Below the pieces are notes generated by a model. The model was not told where the DNA came from and did not search any database. It worked only from the letters and a program-made list of their open reading frames with translations. Shown here one piece after another: positions 12,271 through 23,654 of a stretch of 64,000 bases of DNA. Origin of the DNA: Thelonectria olida (taxonomy: Eukaryota > Ascomycota > Sordariomycetes > Hypocreales > Nectriaceae); NCBI GenBank assembly GCA_020736575.1, contig JAGPYM010000004.1:1984001-2048000 (forward strand), in the 5' to 3' direction. Positions within the stretch are counted from its first letter, which is position 1. Every line of letters starts with the position of its first letter. Both the position numbers and the translations under genes were made by a program.

Positions 12271-14738
12271 ATGAAGGTTCGTCATCTCCCTCCCTGCGTC
12301 GCCTGCTCATCCGATCACTCCCCCTCTGAGAAAGATATGGTCTGGTGCTTGTCACCTCACCTGCTGGCACCGCCCGCCCTGTCTTTCAGTCGTTCCTCAC
12401 TCGAATGCCCGATCCCCGCCCCTCTGATGCTTCAGCTTGCCTCTTGTCTCGTTGATTCAGTCGGGCCTCAACGATGCCTTCCCTTTCGCCCAGCCTCTGT
12501 TCGCTAGAGGAAGCTTCTGTTGAGGTGACGGCGTCCTCGCCTCTACCCCCCGCATCGTCTTGCCCTCATCGGCCTTCTCGCGCCCAACTTCATCGTCGCT
12601 CAGTGTCAGACCACACCGTGCTAACCACCATGCGACTCTTCCAGGCTCTTCGACGATCAATTAAAGGCGAAAAGGAGAACAAGGCCAACGTCTCCATCAC
12701 TCCCAAATCCGCCGTCGCCATCGTTCCTCCCAAAAAGGTTGGTTGCCTCCCATTCGAGATCCGATTCGCATTCCGGCATCCACTACGCGACTTCAATTTC
12801 AAATGTCTTGCCTGCACCCCTTAACCCTTACGCCAAGTTCCCACCTCTTCCCACCTTCTAGAAACACAACACCATGCAGTACCGTTACTGATACAGTGTC
12901 ATTCCTGCAGGTGATTAGAGCGCTTTACGACTACGAGGCCCAGTCCGGTCAGGAACTCAGCTTCTCTAGGGGCGACTTCTTCCACGTTATCGGACGCGAA
13001 AACGACCAGGACTGGTATGAGGCATGCAACCCCGCCTTGCCTGACGCGAGAGGGCTCGTGCCCGTCTCCTTTTTTCAGGCCCTCGGCCGTACCGAGCGAG
13101 ATAGTGCTGAAGGTCCTCAAAGCATCCCGATGAAGAATCCCGATCACGATTCCGGATACAGCGAGACATCGACTATCCAGCCCTCCGGACCCGCGCAGAC
13201 GTCTCCGCAACCCGTCTCTCACTCCGCGCAAGCCTCTCAGTCCTCTCAAGTCGGCACTCCCGCCCAACGCATGTCCAAGTCGGGTAAATCTGGCGCCATG
13301 GTCTATGGAATTGTCATGTACGACTTCGCCGCAGAACGGGCCGATGAGCTTGAGGCCAAGGCGGGCGAGGCCATCATCGTAATTGCACAGTCTAACCCCG
13401 AGTGGTTTGTTGCAAAGCCGATCGGTCGATTGGGTGGACCAGGTTTAATTCCTGTCTCGTTTGTGGAAATCCGAGACATGGCCAGTGACAAGGCCATCGA
13501 GAACCCCACTGACGCCATCAAGAGGGCTGGCGTTCCTAAGGTTGAGGAATGGAAGAAAATGGCTGCCGAGTATAAGAACAGCAGTATCACGCTGGGCAAA
13601 TTCGAGGGCAACGGCCCACCTGGTCAACCCGGACAACAACCACAACAGCAACAAGCTTTAGAGCAAGGAATGGAACGAATGAGCGTTCAGCAGCATGCCC
13701 GGCAGGCCTCTCAAAACGGAGGCGGACCCGTAAGTCGCATCTCAGGATGTCTCGTCCCGTATCTGTACTGACCACACCTACCGTTAGGCCGGCTATCCCA
13801 ACCAAGCTCGAGCCTCGCAACAGGCTCAGCAGGCCCAGTACGTCCCCAAGCCAGCACCACAGCTTCTGGCGCCTCTTCAAGCCCGGATACCCCGATATTG
13901 CTTTGCCGAGGACAAGTATTGGTTCGTTATTGAGGCTTTACTGGAGGATGGCCGACAATGGGAGCTCTCACGGTACTATGAGGACTTCTATGACTTCCAG
14001 ATTGCGCTACTCACAGAGTTCCCTGCCGAGGCTGGCAATACGGGCACCCAGAAGCGAACTCTTCCATATATGCCCGGGCCCGTCAACTATGTCACGGACG
14101 CAATTACTGAGGGCAGACTGCACAACCTGGATGCCTACGTCAAGAATTTGCTGAACCAGCCGCACTACATTTCCCGATGCAACTTGGTTCGACAATTCTT
14201 CGCACCGCGAGAAGGTGACTACGAGATCGATCCTAATAGCACCAATAACGGCGAAGAGTACCGCTTGTCCCAAGGTTCTCAACCCTCTTCAACCGAGTCA
14301 CCTGCCGACGGCGCGTCAAGGCAGTCGTCCCGGAACAACCTGAATGGTGGTGGTTACGCTGGACTCTCTGCGGCGCCTGCACGTCAGAATGGACCCCCCA
14401 CTATGTCTAGACAGACATCGTCTCTGTCACAACCTTCTCAAACCTCTCTCACCCCAAGTATGCAACAGCAACAACTTCCTCAACAACCCGCCTCTGCAAT
14501 GAAGATCAAGATGTACTACAACGGAGACTTGATTGCCATCAGAGTACCAACCGATGTTACTTTCCAGCAACTCTACGACAAGATTCAGGACCGTCTCAAA
14601 GTTCCCGCTGGGGAACAACTGCAGCTTTTCTACAAGGATGAGCAGACGGGAGACAAGCCCAGAATGGTCAACGATAACGATCTTGATATTGCTATTCAGC
14701 GAAACGAGAAACTTTTGCTCTATGTTGATTACGCTTGA
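12271..14738 (+). CDS. BEM1: Bem1-type polarity scaffold (SH3-SH3-PX-PB1)
   Basis: Four coding exons, join(12271..12276, 12645..12737, 12911..13729, 13788..14738), 622 residues. Exon 1 is only ATG-AAG. A 368-nt intron with a CTAAC branch site at 12621 and acceptor AG at 12643-12644 then joins it to ALRRSIKGEKEN. An ATG at 12630 lies between branch site and acceptor, so it is not the preferred start. Domains: first SH3 about 34-98 (ALYDYEAQSGQELSF), second SH3 about 163-225 (VMYDFAAERADELEAKAGE), PX about 338-455 (FVIEALLEDGRQWELSRYYE), and PB1 at the last 80 residues. Bem1 scaffolds Cdc42, its exchange factor Cdc24 (via PB1) and PAK kinases at growth sites; PX binds phosphoinositides. Gln- and Ser-rich linkers separate the domains. 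Confidence 0.95.
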
Positions 14739-16036
14739 GAAATTGACGTCGACCGCGTTTCAGTTTCAGTTTAGGAATACCTCTGGCTTGGATATGGCAA
14801 CTCGACAGGAGCGTAAACCCGATCGTCGAGTCGACTTACATATGACCTCAAGCCAACCCGATACATGTACACAACAACACCGTGCCCCTTACTCATACTC
14901 ACATATTTTATTCCTTCTTCATACGCGACGGACAACACGCCCGCACCCTTTATTTTTGATTCTTGTACCCACCGTTTGGTGGATTATGACGACACGTCGA
15001 CGAGGAAGTTGATGCTTCTTTTAGTGTTTGTTTAGTAGCTGGATGATCTATGGTCCAGTGGATCAGACGTTCGTTGTCACTTGATCGGGAGCTTTCGGGT
15101 CTCCCGTTGTTTATTTTGCTTCTTGTTCTTCGTATTGGAAACGCTGTCACGTGGCAACGATTCGGAGATGAACACTTGTGGCGGTATTACATGGCTGAGC
15201 TCAGTATTTCCTTTCTTTTCTTTTTCAAATTCTCTTCTGCTCTTCTTCCTTCACCAAAGTGGTTCGGGGCTGGATAGGGCGTTCTGGATGGAGTTGATAC
15301 ATCCACCTTACTATTCCCCTTTCTTGTTGCACCCGTTGCGTGAAATTTTATTCTTGGTTCTAAATATCCATTTGGTGGTTGGCATCATTCGAATCTGCGG
15401 ATGGAGCGAGTGGGATGGGGGACGGACGGGACGGTAGTGGACGAGGCCGAGGATGAAGGATGAGGTATGAGCATGGTGATGGTGACAGTATTGTTGACAT
15501 GATATGAGTCATATAAGGAGGAGGGCACGAAGCATAGGAGACACATGTCACGTCGTAGGACGCGTAAATGAATAGGAGACACTTTTTGATCACATGGATG
15601 TGCCTTGACTGGTGTCGTGAAAAATGGTGTTTGGGAATGCTTGAATATTTCACTAGTTTGCCAGTTACCAGCATGGCAAGCTACATATTCAATGTTGCTA
15701 GTTTCTGTCATGCCTCGATGTTGCTTCTGAATAGCATATATGTTCTATAACCAATCCAAACCGCTCATCTCGTAAGATTCTCCCATCCCTCTCGGCCATG
15801 AAATTACATCCGTGTGTGCCATCACCGCCGTGTATGAAAAAAACGCCCCCCCCCCCCCCCCCCCAAAAAAAAAAAAAAAAAAAGCCCCAAAAAAAGTCCA
15901 GGAAGCCAGATAGCAACTCGAAAACGGGAAAATCCAAGCGTCTATGTAGCAGTCGCAAATTTACTTTACCGGGGTGTTATCTCTGAACCCCTTCTATTCT
16001 TTAACGTGTTCATAAAAGTTTGGAATGGGAACGCAA
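14739..16036. other. Intergenic between convergent BEM1 and the orphan membrane gene
   Basis: About 1.3 kb of 3' flanking DNA. Short open frames here show no domain or coding bias. It contains the C19-A19 homopolymer block listed separately and a CACGTG at about 15150. Confidence 0.5.
15846..15883. repeat. Homopolymer block, C19 followed directly by A19
   Basis: Nineteen consecutive C are followed by nineteen consecutive A, then more A-rich sequence (C4A7) to about 15895. It lies in the 3' flank between two convergent genes and encodes nothing credible. Run length may be imprecise, because homopolymers are prone to sequencing error. Confidence 0.9.
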
Positions 16037-17221
16037 TCACTCAAGTTTCTGCATGAGCGTCCGGCGGACCTTCATGTTCACGACACCACCAATCCCGAAG
16101 GCCGGGACAATGCGACAAATGCGCGCCGCAGAACTGATGGCCCAGTTTTTCCGCACCAACTCGAATCGCTCTCGAAACGTCACCGGCGCAGCGGTGGTTG
16201 TGGGACGGTTGTAAAGGTCCAGGCCAAACAGGTGTAGCGGTGTTGAGATGAACTGGACCATGGCGGGGGCGATGAATTGCGCCGTCGAGAGACCGGACAT
16301 GCGGGACCGTAGCTGCTCGGAGAAGCGGGAGTCGAGATACGGGCCTAGGATAGGCGGCACGTTGAACGAGGCGAAGATGGTTAAGCAGTCGCGCAGAGCG
16401 AAGAGAGTGTATGAGGGCAAAGGTACAGCACGTGGAACGACACCAGGAGGACCGAAGAGGCGCACGAAGACTTGGTCCTTGTAGATGCCAATGCCAATGT
16501 TGGTGGCAGAGCCGGCGAAGAACTTTCCAGCTCCGGCGGTGACTGTCGAAGCGGGACGGTTGCTAAAGGTGGACGAGGTGGTATCGACGGAATTGGTGAC
16601 GAGGTACGTAGAGCCGTAGGTAAGGAAGATGAGGGCGGTAGGTTTCGAGAAGAGTAAAGTGTGAGGGCGAAGGAAGAGCGTTTTGAGGGACGAAGCGATG
16701 GATGATGCGAGGGAATTGCGGCCGGAAGCGTTTTCCATGACGGACCTAAGCGCGTGTTAGTGAGTTTCAATGTCATCCCTTCTTCGATGGATTTCCTGAG
16801 CAATTTGCGCCATTGTCTTGAGGTAAGACAGCCTGCTGCATGCAGATTCTCCGTGTTTGCTTTTCGGAGGCCCCCGCCGGTCTCGGCGTTTTGAGTACCG
16901 AAGCCACCAAAAAATTGTCCGAGTCGTTCGCGCAGCAGCGAGAGCAACAGTTACGTAGGGGAAAAAAACAGGGAAAAAAACCAACCTATCAATCATAGCG
17001 ATGAGAGGCGCAACCATGGAAGCAGCGCAAGAAGCACTGATAGCATCGACGCCGAGGCGATAGCCCAGATTTTTCGTATTCCACGAACTGCTGGATTTCG
17101 TCGTGCTGTTGGCCGTCGCGACGGCGGTCGCAGTGGAGCTGGAGGCGCCGCGGTTCTGCAGGGCCTCGAATGCAGCAGCTGCAGGCGATGGTGCTGCCTG
17201 GGTTGCTTCCGAGTTCTTCAT
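16037..17221 (-). CDS. Conserved-looking multi-pass membrane protein of unknown function
   Basis: Two exons, complement(16037..16745, 16986..17221), 314 residues. The 240-nt intron (GTTGGT donor, CTAAC branch site just before the acceptor) joins PLIAMIDR to SVMENASGRN in frame. The N-terminus is Ala/Ser/Thr-rich with few acidic residues, which could be a mitochondrial presequence. Several hydrophobic segments follow: VAPLIAM, ALIFLTYGSTYLV, a Gly-rich FFAGSATNIGIGIYKD, TLFALRDCLTIFASF, and AQFIAPAMVQFISTPLHLF. The tail is basic (ICRIVPAFGIGG...VRRTLMQKLE). I do not recognise the family. The size and Gly/Pro placement loosely recall mitochondrial inner-membrane proteins, but no carrier signature PX(D/E)XX(K/R) is visible. 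It is transcribed towards BEM1. Confidence 0.75.
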
Positions 17222-19020
17222 GATGACGACGGCTTAGGCGAAGGAGAAGGAGGATGCGATTTGAGGTCGAAGGAGGCGATGGAGGAGATGGAGCTGGAGG
17301 GCGAAGGCATGAGCACTCAAATGTCTATCATGAAAAAAAATCTCAAAATCGAATGTTTGTCGTCGTTGAGTCAGGCCAGCAGCGCCCGGATAAAAGAAAG
17401 AGGGAGGGAGAAGATGCAGAAAGCTGGTGATGCACTGGGGGTTCGTCTCGTTCGTGTCGGCGATGGGGGCGAATGAATGGGCTGAACCAGGGTCAACTGT
17501 AACTGTGCAAGGCCTGGTACCAAATCCGAGGCAGGTGGTTGGCTTGGCTCCGTCGAGTGTGGAGAGAGAGTTTTGGAGGTGAGATTGGAAACCAAGATTA
17601 TGGGGGAGAGAAGAGAGCCCCGTGATATTAAGGCACTTTTTCTTTAGAGGTGACTTCGGAAGAAGAGGCCGAGATCGGGAGTTTGAACCTTGGAAATAAC
17701 GTATTAGCTATCAAGACTAGAAAACTGAGACGTCACTGGGAAGGAATCATGGGGGAGTCGCTAATGCCGTTTGGACCCAAGATGGATGGACGGCGCGGGA
17801 GGGAAGAAAAGGGCGGCTGGGCGCGGGATAGTACCTGGATAGGGCTGCTCGGTGAGGGTGGGAACCAGTGGGGGGAGACGAATAGTGGCATGCACGTCTC
17901 GGCATAAGAAGCGGTATATTCGAGTCAAACGGAGAGGGAATAGGTACCTGGGATAGCTTTGGTTAATTCGAATTGCCTCCAACTTGGAACAGATACGATC
18001 TCATCCCGTCAAATTCATGGTGTTGACGGCGGTGCACTCGACCCCTCGGCATCCGTCTCTTCTCACCGAAACGCCCGAGCTCACCCCCACGGAAATCGTC
18101 ACCCCTTCGCCGATGGACGGCTCTCGTCCGAAACCTAAACTGCCGTCACTCTGGCGTCCATTATTATCATTACCGTCGCTCTCACCCCCTTACAAAATGA
18201 CCCTTTACTCAACAAATGGGCTCCAGCACCTTACAGATACTCTCCTCATCCAATTATAAGCATGGTATTCGTACAAGCCGGCGGCGGCCATGGCACCCTC
18301 GCTGCGTGTAAGTCACACGCCGACGCTGGCCGAGCTCAAGAGTCCACCACCGCTTCTTGCGACTCAACTCACTTACATACCAGCACACGGCGGCTCAGCT
18401 TCTTAGCTATTAGTTACGCCATGGAACCACATATGCAGGTCCCGTCGTTCAGATCCCAAGGGCCAGCCGTTCTCGAAAACACGTCGCTCCCCATGCAGCG
18501 GGAATCGACGGCTTTATCTCCTGTCCAAAAGCAATAACCCTCGTGACTTACTCCATGCAACTCTTTACGAGTAGAACTTCAACACACGAATACAAGCCGG
18601 CGGCCACGGCGGCTTAAGAAACTGACGCAAATAGTCCAATTGAGGGGTTGATGCCGAGATAGGCCGCCATTATGGCCCATCGTGAGACAAGACCCTCAGT
18701 TCTCATGAGACAGCCACATTCTACTGCACAACGACCAGAGACAAATGAGAGATGTCTGCTTATTCATTGAGTAACCAAATGCAATCGTCCTACCAACACC
18801 GGCACCCACAACTCATGAATCGGAGCCACGTATCACACAAGCAAATTCTCATTCTCGGTTGTTAGTGATAGTCGAACGCCCCGTCTTGGCGCTCACAGAG
18901 CCGCCATTCTCCGTCCTCTTTCTGCGGGCCGCCCTTCTAGATCAATCTTAATGCTGCCCGTTCCTCATTCATCCCGTTGCCACCCTTTCCAAGGTCCAGG
19001 GTCATGTTAATGAACCAGCC
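17222..19020. other. Intergenic, 1.8 kb
   Basis: This holds the promoter side of the orphan membrane gene (left) and the 3' flank of the Yvc1-like gene (right). Open frames in 17261-18537 are short and of random composition. A 13-nt word (ACAAGCCGGCGGC) occurs near 18274 and again near 18593; nothing else stands out. Confidence 0.45.
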
Positions 19021-21388
19021 TTAGGTGGACGATGGCGTGTCGCCGCCGGCCTGTCTCTCCTGGATCGCCAGGACCGCCGTCGTCAGCTGGTCCAGCTTCT
19101 CGCTGAGCTCTCTAAGCTGCTGCTGCACATTCGTGTCGTGGTGCTCAGCCGCATCTTTGGCCGGTCGGCTCTCCTTCAGAGCACGACGACCACTGCGGTG
19201 GCGTCTCTGTGGGCCCTTGAATCCGGCAAATTCATCTGATGTAGCTCTACTGCGGAACATTTCGTACAGACGAATGAGGCCAACTAAAGGCCAGTGGGTC
19301 GCCTTCAACAGGATAATGCGGCCGGCCCGAAACTTCTCGTCGGCAGTGAAGATGAGGCGCCACGGCCGAAACACGATAAAGGCCAACAGATTGAAGGGCG
19401 GGTAGAAGTGGGTCAGTCGGTTGCTCGTTGATGCCTCCAGGACATAGACGCTATACACATAAAGGTACTCCTCTTCGGCACGGGAAACAATTCGCGAGAA
19501 GCTGTTGGACAACATACCCGTCAGGGAACCCATAAGCAGGAATGTCGAGAGAGTGATGAACATGATCATCAAGGGGGGGCCAAAGAAGGGATCAATTTGG
19601 TGCATCACCTCGAATCCGATGGGAGCAGATCCGTAAAAGATCTTGGTCAATATCCAGGCCATTTTCTTGAACGAAAATACGTCGCGGCCTATGAGTGAGA
19701 ATGTGGTTAGGAAGCCACAGTAGACGACTACCACGAGCACCAAATACCTGAAGAAGTCCTTTCCCATTTCCTTGAGGCATGGGATCAGAGTTCCAAAGGC
19801 AGGACTGAGGCTCAGAATGGAGAAGATGCGAGGAATCATGAACAGGGCTTCCAGGGAGAGAATATCAAAGGCAAGTTCACTAAACTCGGGCCTGTTTCGA
19901 GTGATGCCAATGATTCCTAAAGTGTGCGGTTAGTATAGTCTAGGGACGCGTATTATGGGTTACTTACTCAAGACGGCGAAAGTGAAACCAATGATGATCA
20001 TGATCATGTCGAATACATTCCAAATATCCGTGGCGTAAAAGATGGATCCCGCGTCGAGCCACTCACTCAGTTCATCGTAGAAGAACGCTGCGATCCACAA
20101 GAACAGAATAACTTCAGGGACACTAATTCTAGCCTCGTCACGCGTGACGAGGACTAAGTAGTACAAGCCGAGGAAGATGGAGAAGAAGATGACCTCCCAG
20201 CTCTTGAGATACTTGGGAACACGTAGACGGGAAAAGGGGTCGGCGGTGCGTGGGTTATAGAACCGAATCTTTTTGACTGAGTGGACGGAAAGGCGATCCC
20301 AAAAGATGAGGTCGCCACTCCAAATGGCGGTGATGATCTTCTGAACGATGTGTTGGCTGAGGAAGCGTTTGGCGTTGGCGATGGCAGCAATCTCGAGAGC
20401 GTTGAGGTTCTTGAATGCTCGCGTTGGATCGGGTTCGTCATCATCCTGCTCATCATCCGAGGTCATGGTAAGTCGCGACAAGGAACTCAGCAACTGGTTT
20501 CGCTTCATACTGCTCCCGGCAGGGCGAGGATTACGGCGACTGCTGCGACCATTCGGCTGGAAGCGAGCAAGAAGAGGAGAGTCCTCGGCGGCTTCCTCGT
20601 CGACATGTCCGTTGCCCCCATCATTATGGTTTTGGGCATCTTCAGGATCGGGGATCTCGTACAGGCAATATTCGACCGCTTCACGTTCCGAAAGACTAGT
20701 TAGGAAGCGCCAAGCAACAATTTCGCAAGCACTGGATCGAGTTTCGCCGAGAGAGCGATTGTCCGCTTCAGCTGCATAATGCCATTTGAGAGCTCTATGA
20801 CTAGTGTTAGTGATTTGATAGGCAGAGGTGATGTGATATCCGTAATGTGGGAGCACGGAGAGGAAGGTGGCGCTTGAGAGGTGGTGGGGGTTCCGTCAGG
20901 GGAACGCATCACATCACATCACCCCGCATGTGCAGTGGGTGTTGTGAGTTGGAGATGACGGAACAGCAGATGCTCCCATCGTGAAAGAGGCCAATTTCTC
21001 TCGACCAACCCGGTCAAGGCGGAAAAGTCGAGACTTACAGCAAAGCATTGACAATGGCAGAATTCGTGCACGAATTGGCGAGATGGTCTGTCAACACACG
21101 GAGACAAGCCCCCGCTGGGGTGGTGCGCAGTTGCTCGAAGTTGCTAGGCAACTCGATGGAATCGGTGAAGTAGCTTTGGAATGGAACGCCATCAAGTCAG
21201 CCACAGGTCGAGGATTGTCTTGCACTATTTCCAGCTTTGGACGCGTCGGCTTACATGGACAGCTTCTTCACAACGTCTCGGAACGAGTCCTCTTTGTCAA
21301 TGTCAGGCAAATCGAAGTCGGACCGGGCTGGCACGGGGCTCCCCTCACGCTGAGGGGGGATCTGTTTTGACTTGATCTTGATGGGCAT
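19021..21388 (-). CDS. TRP-type vacuolar cation channel, Yvc1-like
   Basis: Four exons, complement(19021..19916, 19968..20794, 21039..21173, 21255..21388), 663 residues. The start is the ATG opening MPIKIKSKQIPP. The joins restore SIYFTDSIELPS, NALLALKWHYAAE and FAVLRIIGITRN, all in phase. The first 280 residues are cytosolic, with an acidic and Ser-rich linker. Six membrane segments follow from about residue 300 (IFFSIFLGLYYLVLV, VILFLWIAAFFYDEL, WNVFDMIMIIIGFTF and others), with a pore region near 452-480 (LTKIFYGSAPIGFEVMHQ). The C-terminus carries a short coiled coil (QQLRELSEKLDQLTTAVLA). Fungal Yvc1/TRPY channels release Ca2+ from the vacuole under osmotic or mechanical stress. The 244-nt second intron is unusually long for this window. 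Assignment rests on overall pattern, not on an alignment. Confidence 0.85.
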
Positions 21389-23654
21389 GACTGGGGCAAG
21401 GAACAAAGATAAAGAGGGCAATGGACGCGCCGGCGTAAGAATGCCCTCTTCCAAGACCAGGCTGTAGGAGGAAGGCTGTTGAGGAACGTTGAAGACGGGA
21501 TGAGAATTTCAGGAGGCGGGCGAAAACCTAAAGAAAGAGGAGGGGATACCCGTGCCATGGGGGGAGAATCACGGAAATCGGGGCTGGACACTGTGTTGCG
21601 TTAACAATTTCCTACCTAGCAACTCTAACTACCTGCCTAGGTTAAAAAGCAAGTGAGCCGCGGCCTGTGCACTCGATGGAGGCAAGAGCGGCACCGGATT
21701 GAACCAGCTAGAGTGAGATGCCGGCGCTCTTTGGCCTCTCGGGAGACAATGAAGAGACAAGGGAACTGGTCGATCCCACGATGCTTGGATGCCTTGTTTG
21801 CGCCGCCCAGCAATGGGCGGCCAAACGCACCTCAGCCTTCGCAACATGTCCTAGCGCGGTCTGCGCTATGATTTCACAGATGCACGCGCTGCGGGTCAAT
21901 GGGTTCACAAGACGGGCTTCAGGCCTGTTGAGTGGGGGGACAATCAGGGTCCAAGGGTCTCCGAATCGTCTTGGCGCCATTGACGAGAGCCTGTCACCGG
22001 CCAGGGTGAAGATCAAGATGCTGGTTTCGCTTGGAAGACATGGCGAATCATCATGCTCAGGTCGTTCGTCATGGTGGGACTGGTCACTGATAAGTTGCAC
22101 GTTGAGGATGGATAAGCTAGCATGATACGACGCGGGAAAATACGAACAAAGGACGGCTCTCTCAATTGAGACAGGATTCTGTCTAATATGAATCGACGTT
22201 GCTCCCCGTCGATTACCTGGCACTCGAATCTACCGATGTTCCTGGATTTCTTTCTCAGCCACGATTCACCTGCAAAGCTTACGTATATGGCTGTACGGAG
22301 ACTGGGAATGAAATGCATTCTCTGCGCTGTAGCCTGCATTGAGATTGAGATTGAGATTGAAACACGAAATACGATTTATACGAATACAATCAATCACAAC
22401 CTAGTCGTCTTACAAGCATCAACTCTCTGCCTCCTTTCTCATAACGAATTGGATCGATGACAATAACCCGTTGGGTGAGGAACCAAAGAAAACCAGGTCC
22501 CTTAGGCGGGAATCTGTGCCAAGATTTCAAAGATGATATAAAAGCTTGTTATCTGGTTCAACTCTGGGGATACGAATACACGGCAACTGAGCAGACTGCC
22601 TCCTTCCCCGAGAAGCATCCACCACTCGCTCCACCATTCGGAACCAGCAACAGAATTTTCATCACCTCTCATCAGCATCTAGACCCTGCGGAAGACGCGT
22701 ACGTCAGTGTCCCCACCCATCTCAGACTCCCAAGGCTCGAACGAGAACGACGAGACTCAGCCTTAACGGCAGTGACACTCTCATTCGCCTGGTCGCTTAA
22801 CCCAACAACCTTAACCCTAGATCATCCACGGGCGGGCCCTCTTTCAAGATGCGGCTGTGGTTGCCATGTCCACGTCAACACGGATCATGGCTGCTTCGAA
22901 TTGCGTATGCCTCAGGACCTTTCCTATTATTCGCAGGTCCATACAAGCGATCAGACCAATGATTATCTCCCAAGCCACCGGGCCTGGAAGGATGGCCTCT
23001 CGGCGGGCTGAATATCATCCCGAAGGATGGATAATCGCAGGTGATATAGCATCTTAGCGCTCTTTCGGCGGCTTGTCCGACCTATGTAGTAGTTCTGCTA
23101 CGTTGAGACCCAGCCCTCTTCCGCAGCATCATTCTCACCATGCTCGTCAATTACCACCAACTTAACAGGCCGCACCACCCCCGTCGTGTTTCGAGGCTTG
23201 GCACGGCTCCGACGCCGTTGTCGAGGCCCGGGCGGGTCAGTAGAGGTTGAAGCTGGACCGTTCCGGCTTAGCTTTGGCGAGCACCGTTACGCGTCTCCAC
23301 CAGAAGATGCACATTTGGGGGGGTTTATACGACCAAGTAAGCAGACGAAGGCTGTGCTCGCCAATTACTTTCATCTCGTCAATTTTCAAATTCCTGCGCC
23401 TGTGGTTAGTTCTGCAAGGGCGGATAGACAGACTGGCAGCTGTGACTTGCTTCGAAATGACAACTTACTTAAGACCTTGCAGAGACCTCTCAACATGGAG
23501 CAACATCATCACCATCACTGGCAGCGACAGCTTCACTTCACTCTACTATAATTTGGGCTAATCAAGTTCACCTCCTTCCCTTCTGCGACTTGTTGCGAAT
23601 TCAAGCACCTCGTCGACTCTCGACAACCGTAATATTACCCATCACCACTTCACA
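21389..23654. other. Intergenic between divergent Yvc1-like and RTA1-like genes
   Basis: About 2.3 kb. The longest frame (22457-23011, 184 codons) has random-looking composition and no start or splice context, so I do not call it. A small GAGATT repeat lies at 22341-22360. The segment before 23655 probably holds the leader of the RTA1-like gene. Confidence 0.45.
22341..22360. repeat. Short GAGATT microsatellite
   Basis: Three perfect GAGATT units plus a partial one lie in non-coding DNA. It is short and of no evident function. Confidence 0.8.

Noticed and set aside
22799..22822. TTAACCC/CCCTAG words resembling fungal telomere repeat
   Set aside because: Only isolated single copies, no tandem array.
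22457..23011. 184-codon + frame between the Yvc1-like and RTA1-like genes
   Set aside because: No domain, no codon bias, no clear promoter or splice signals.
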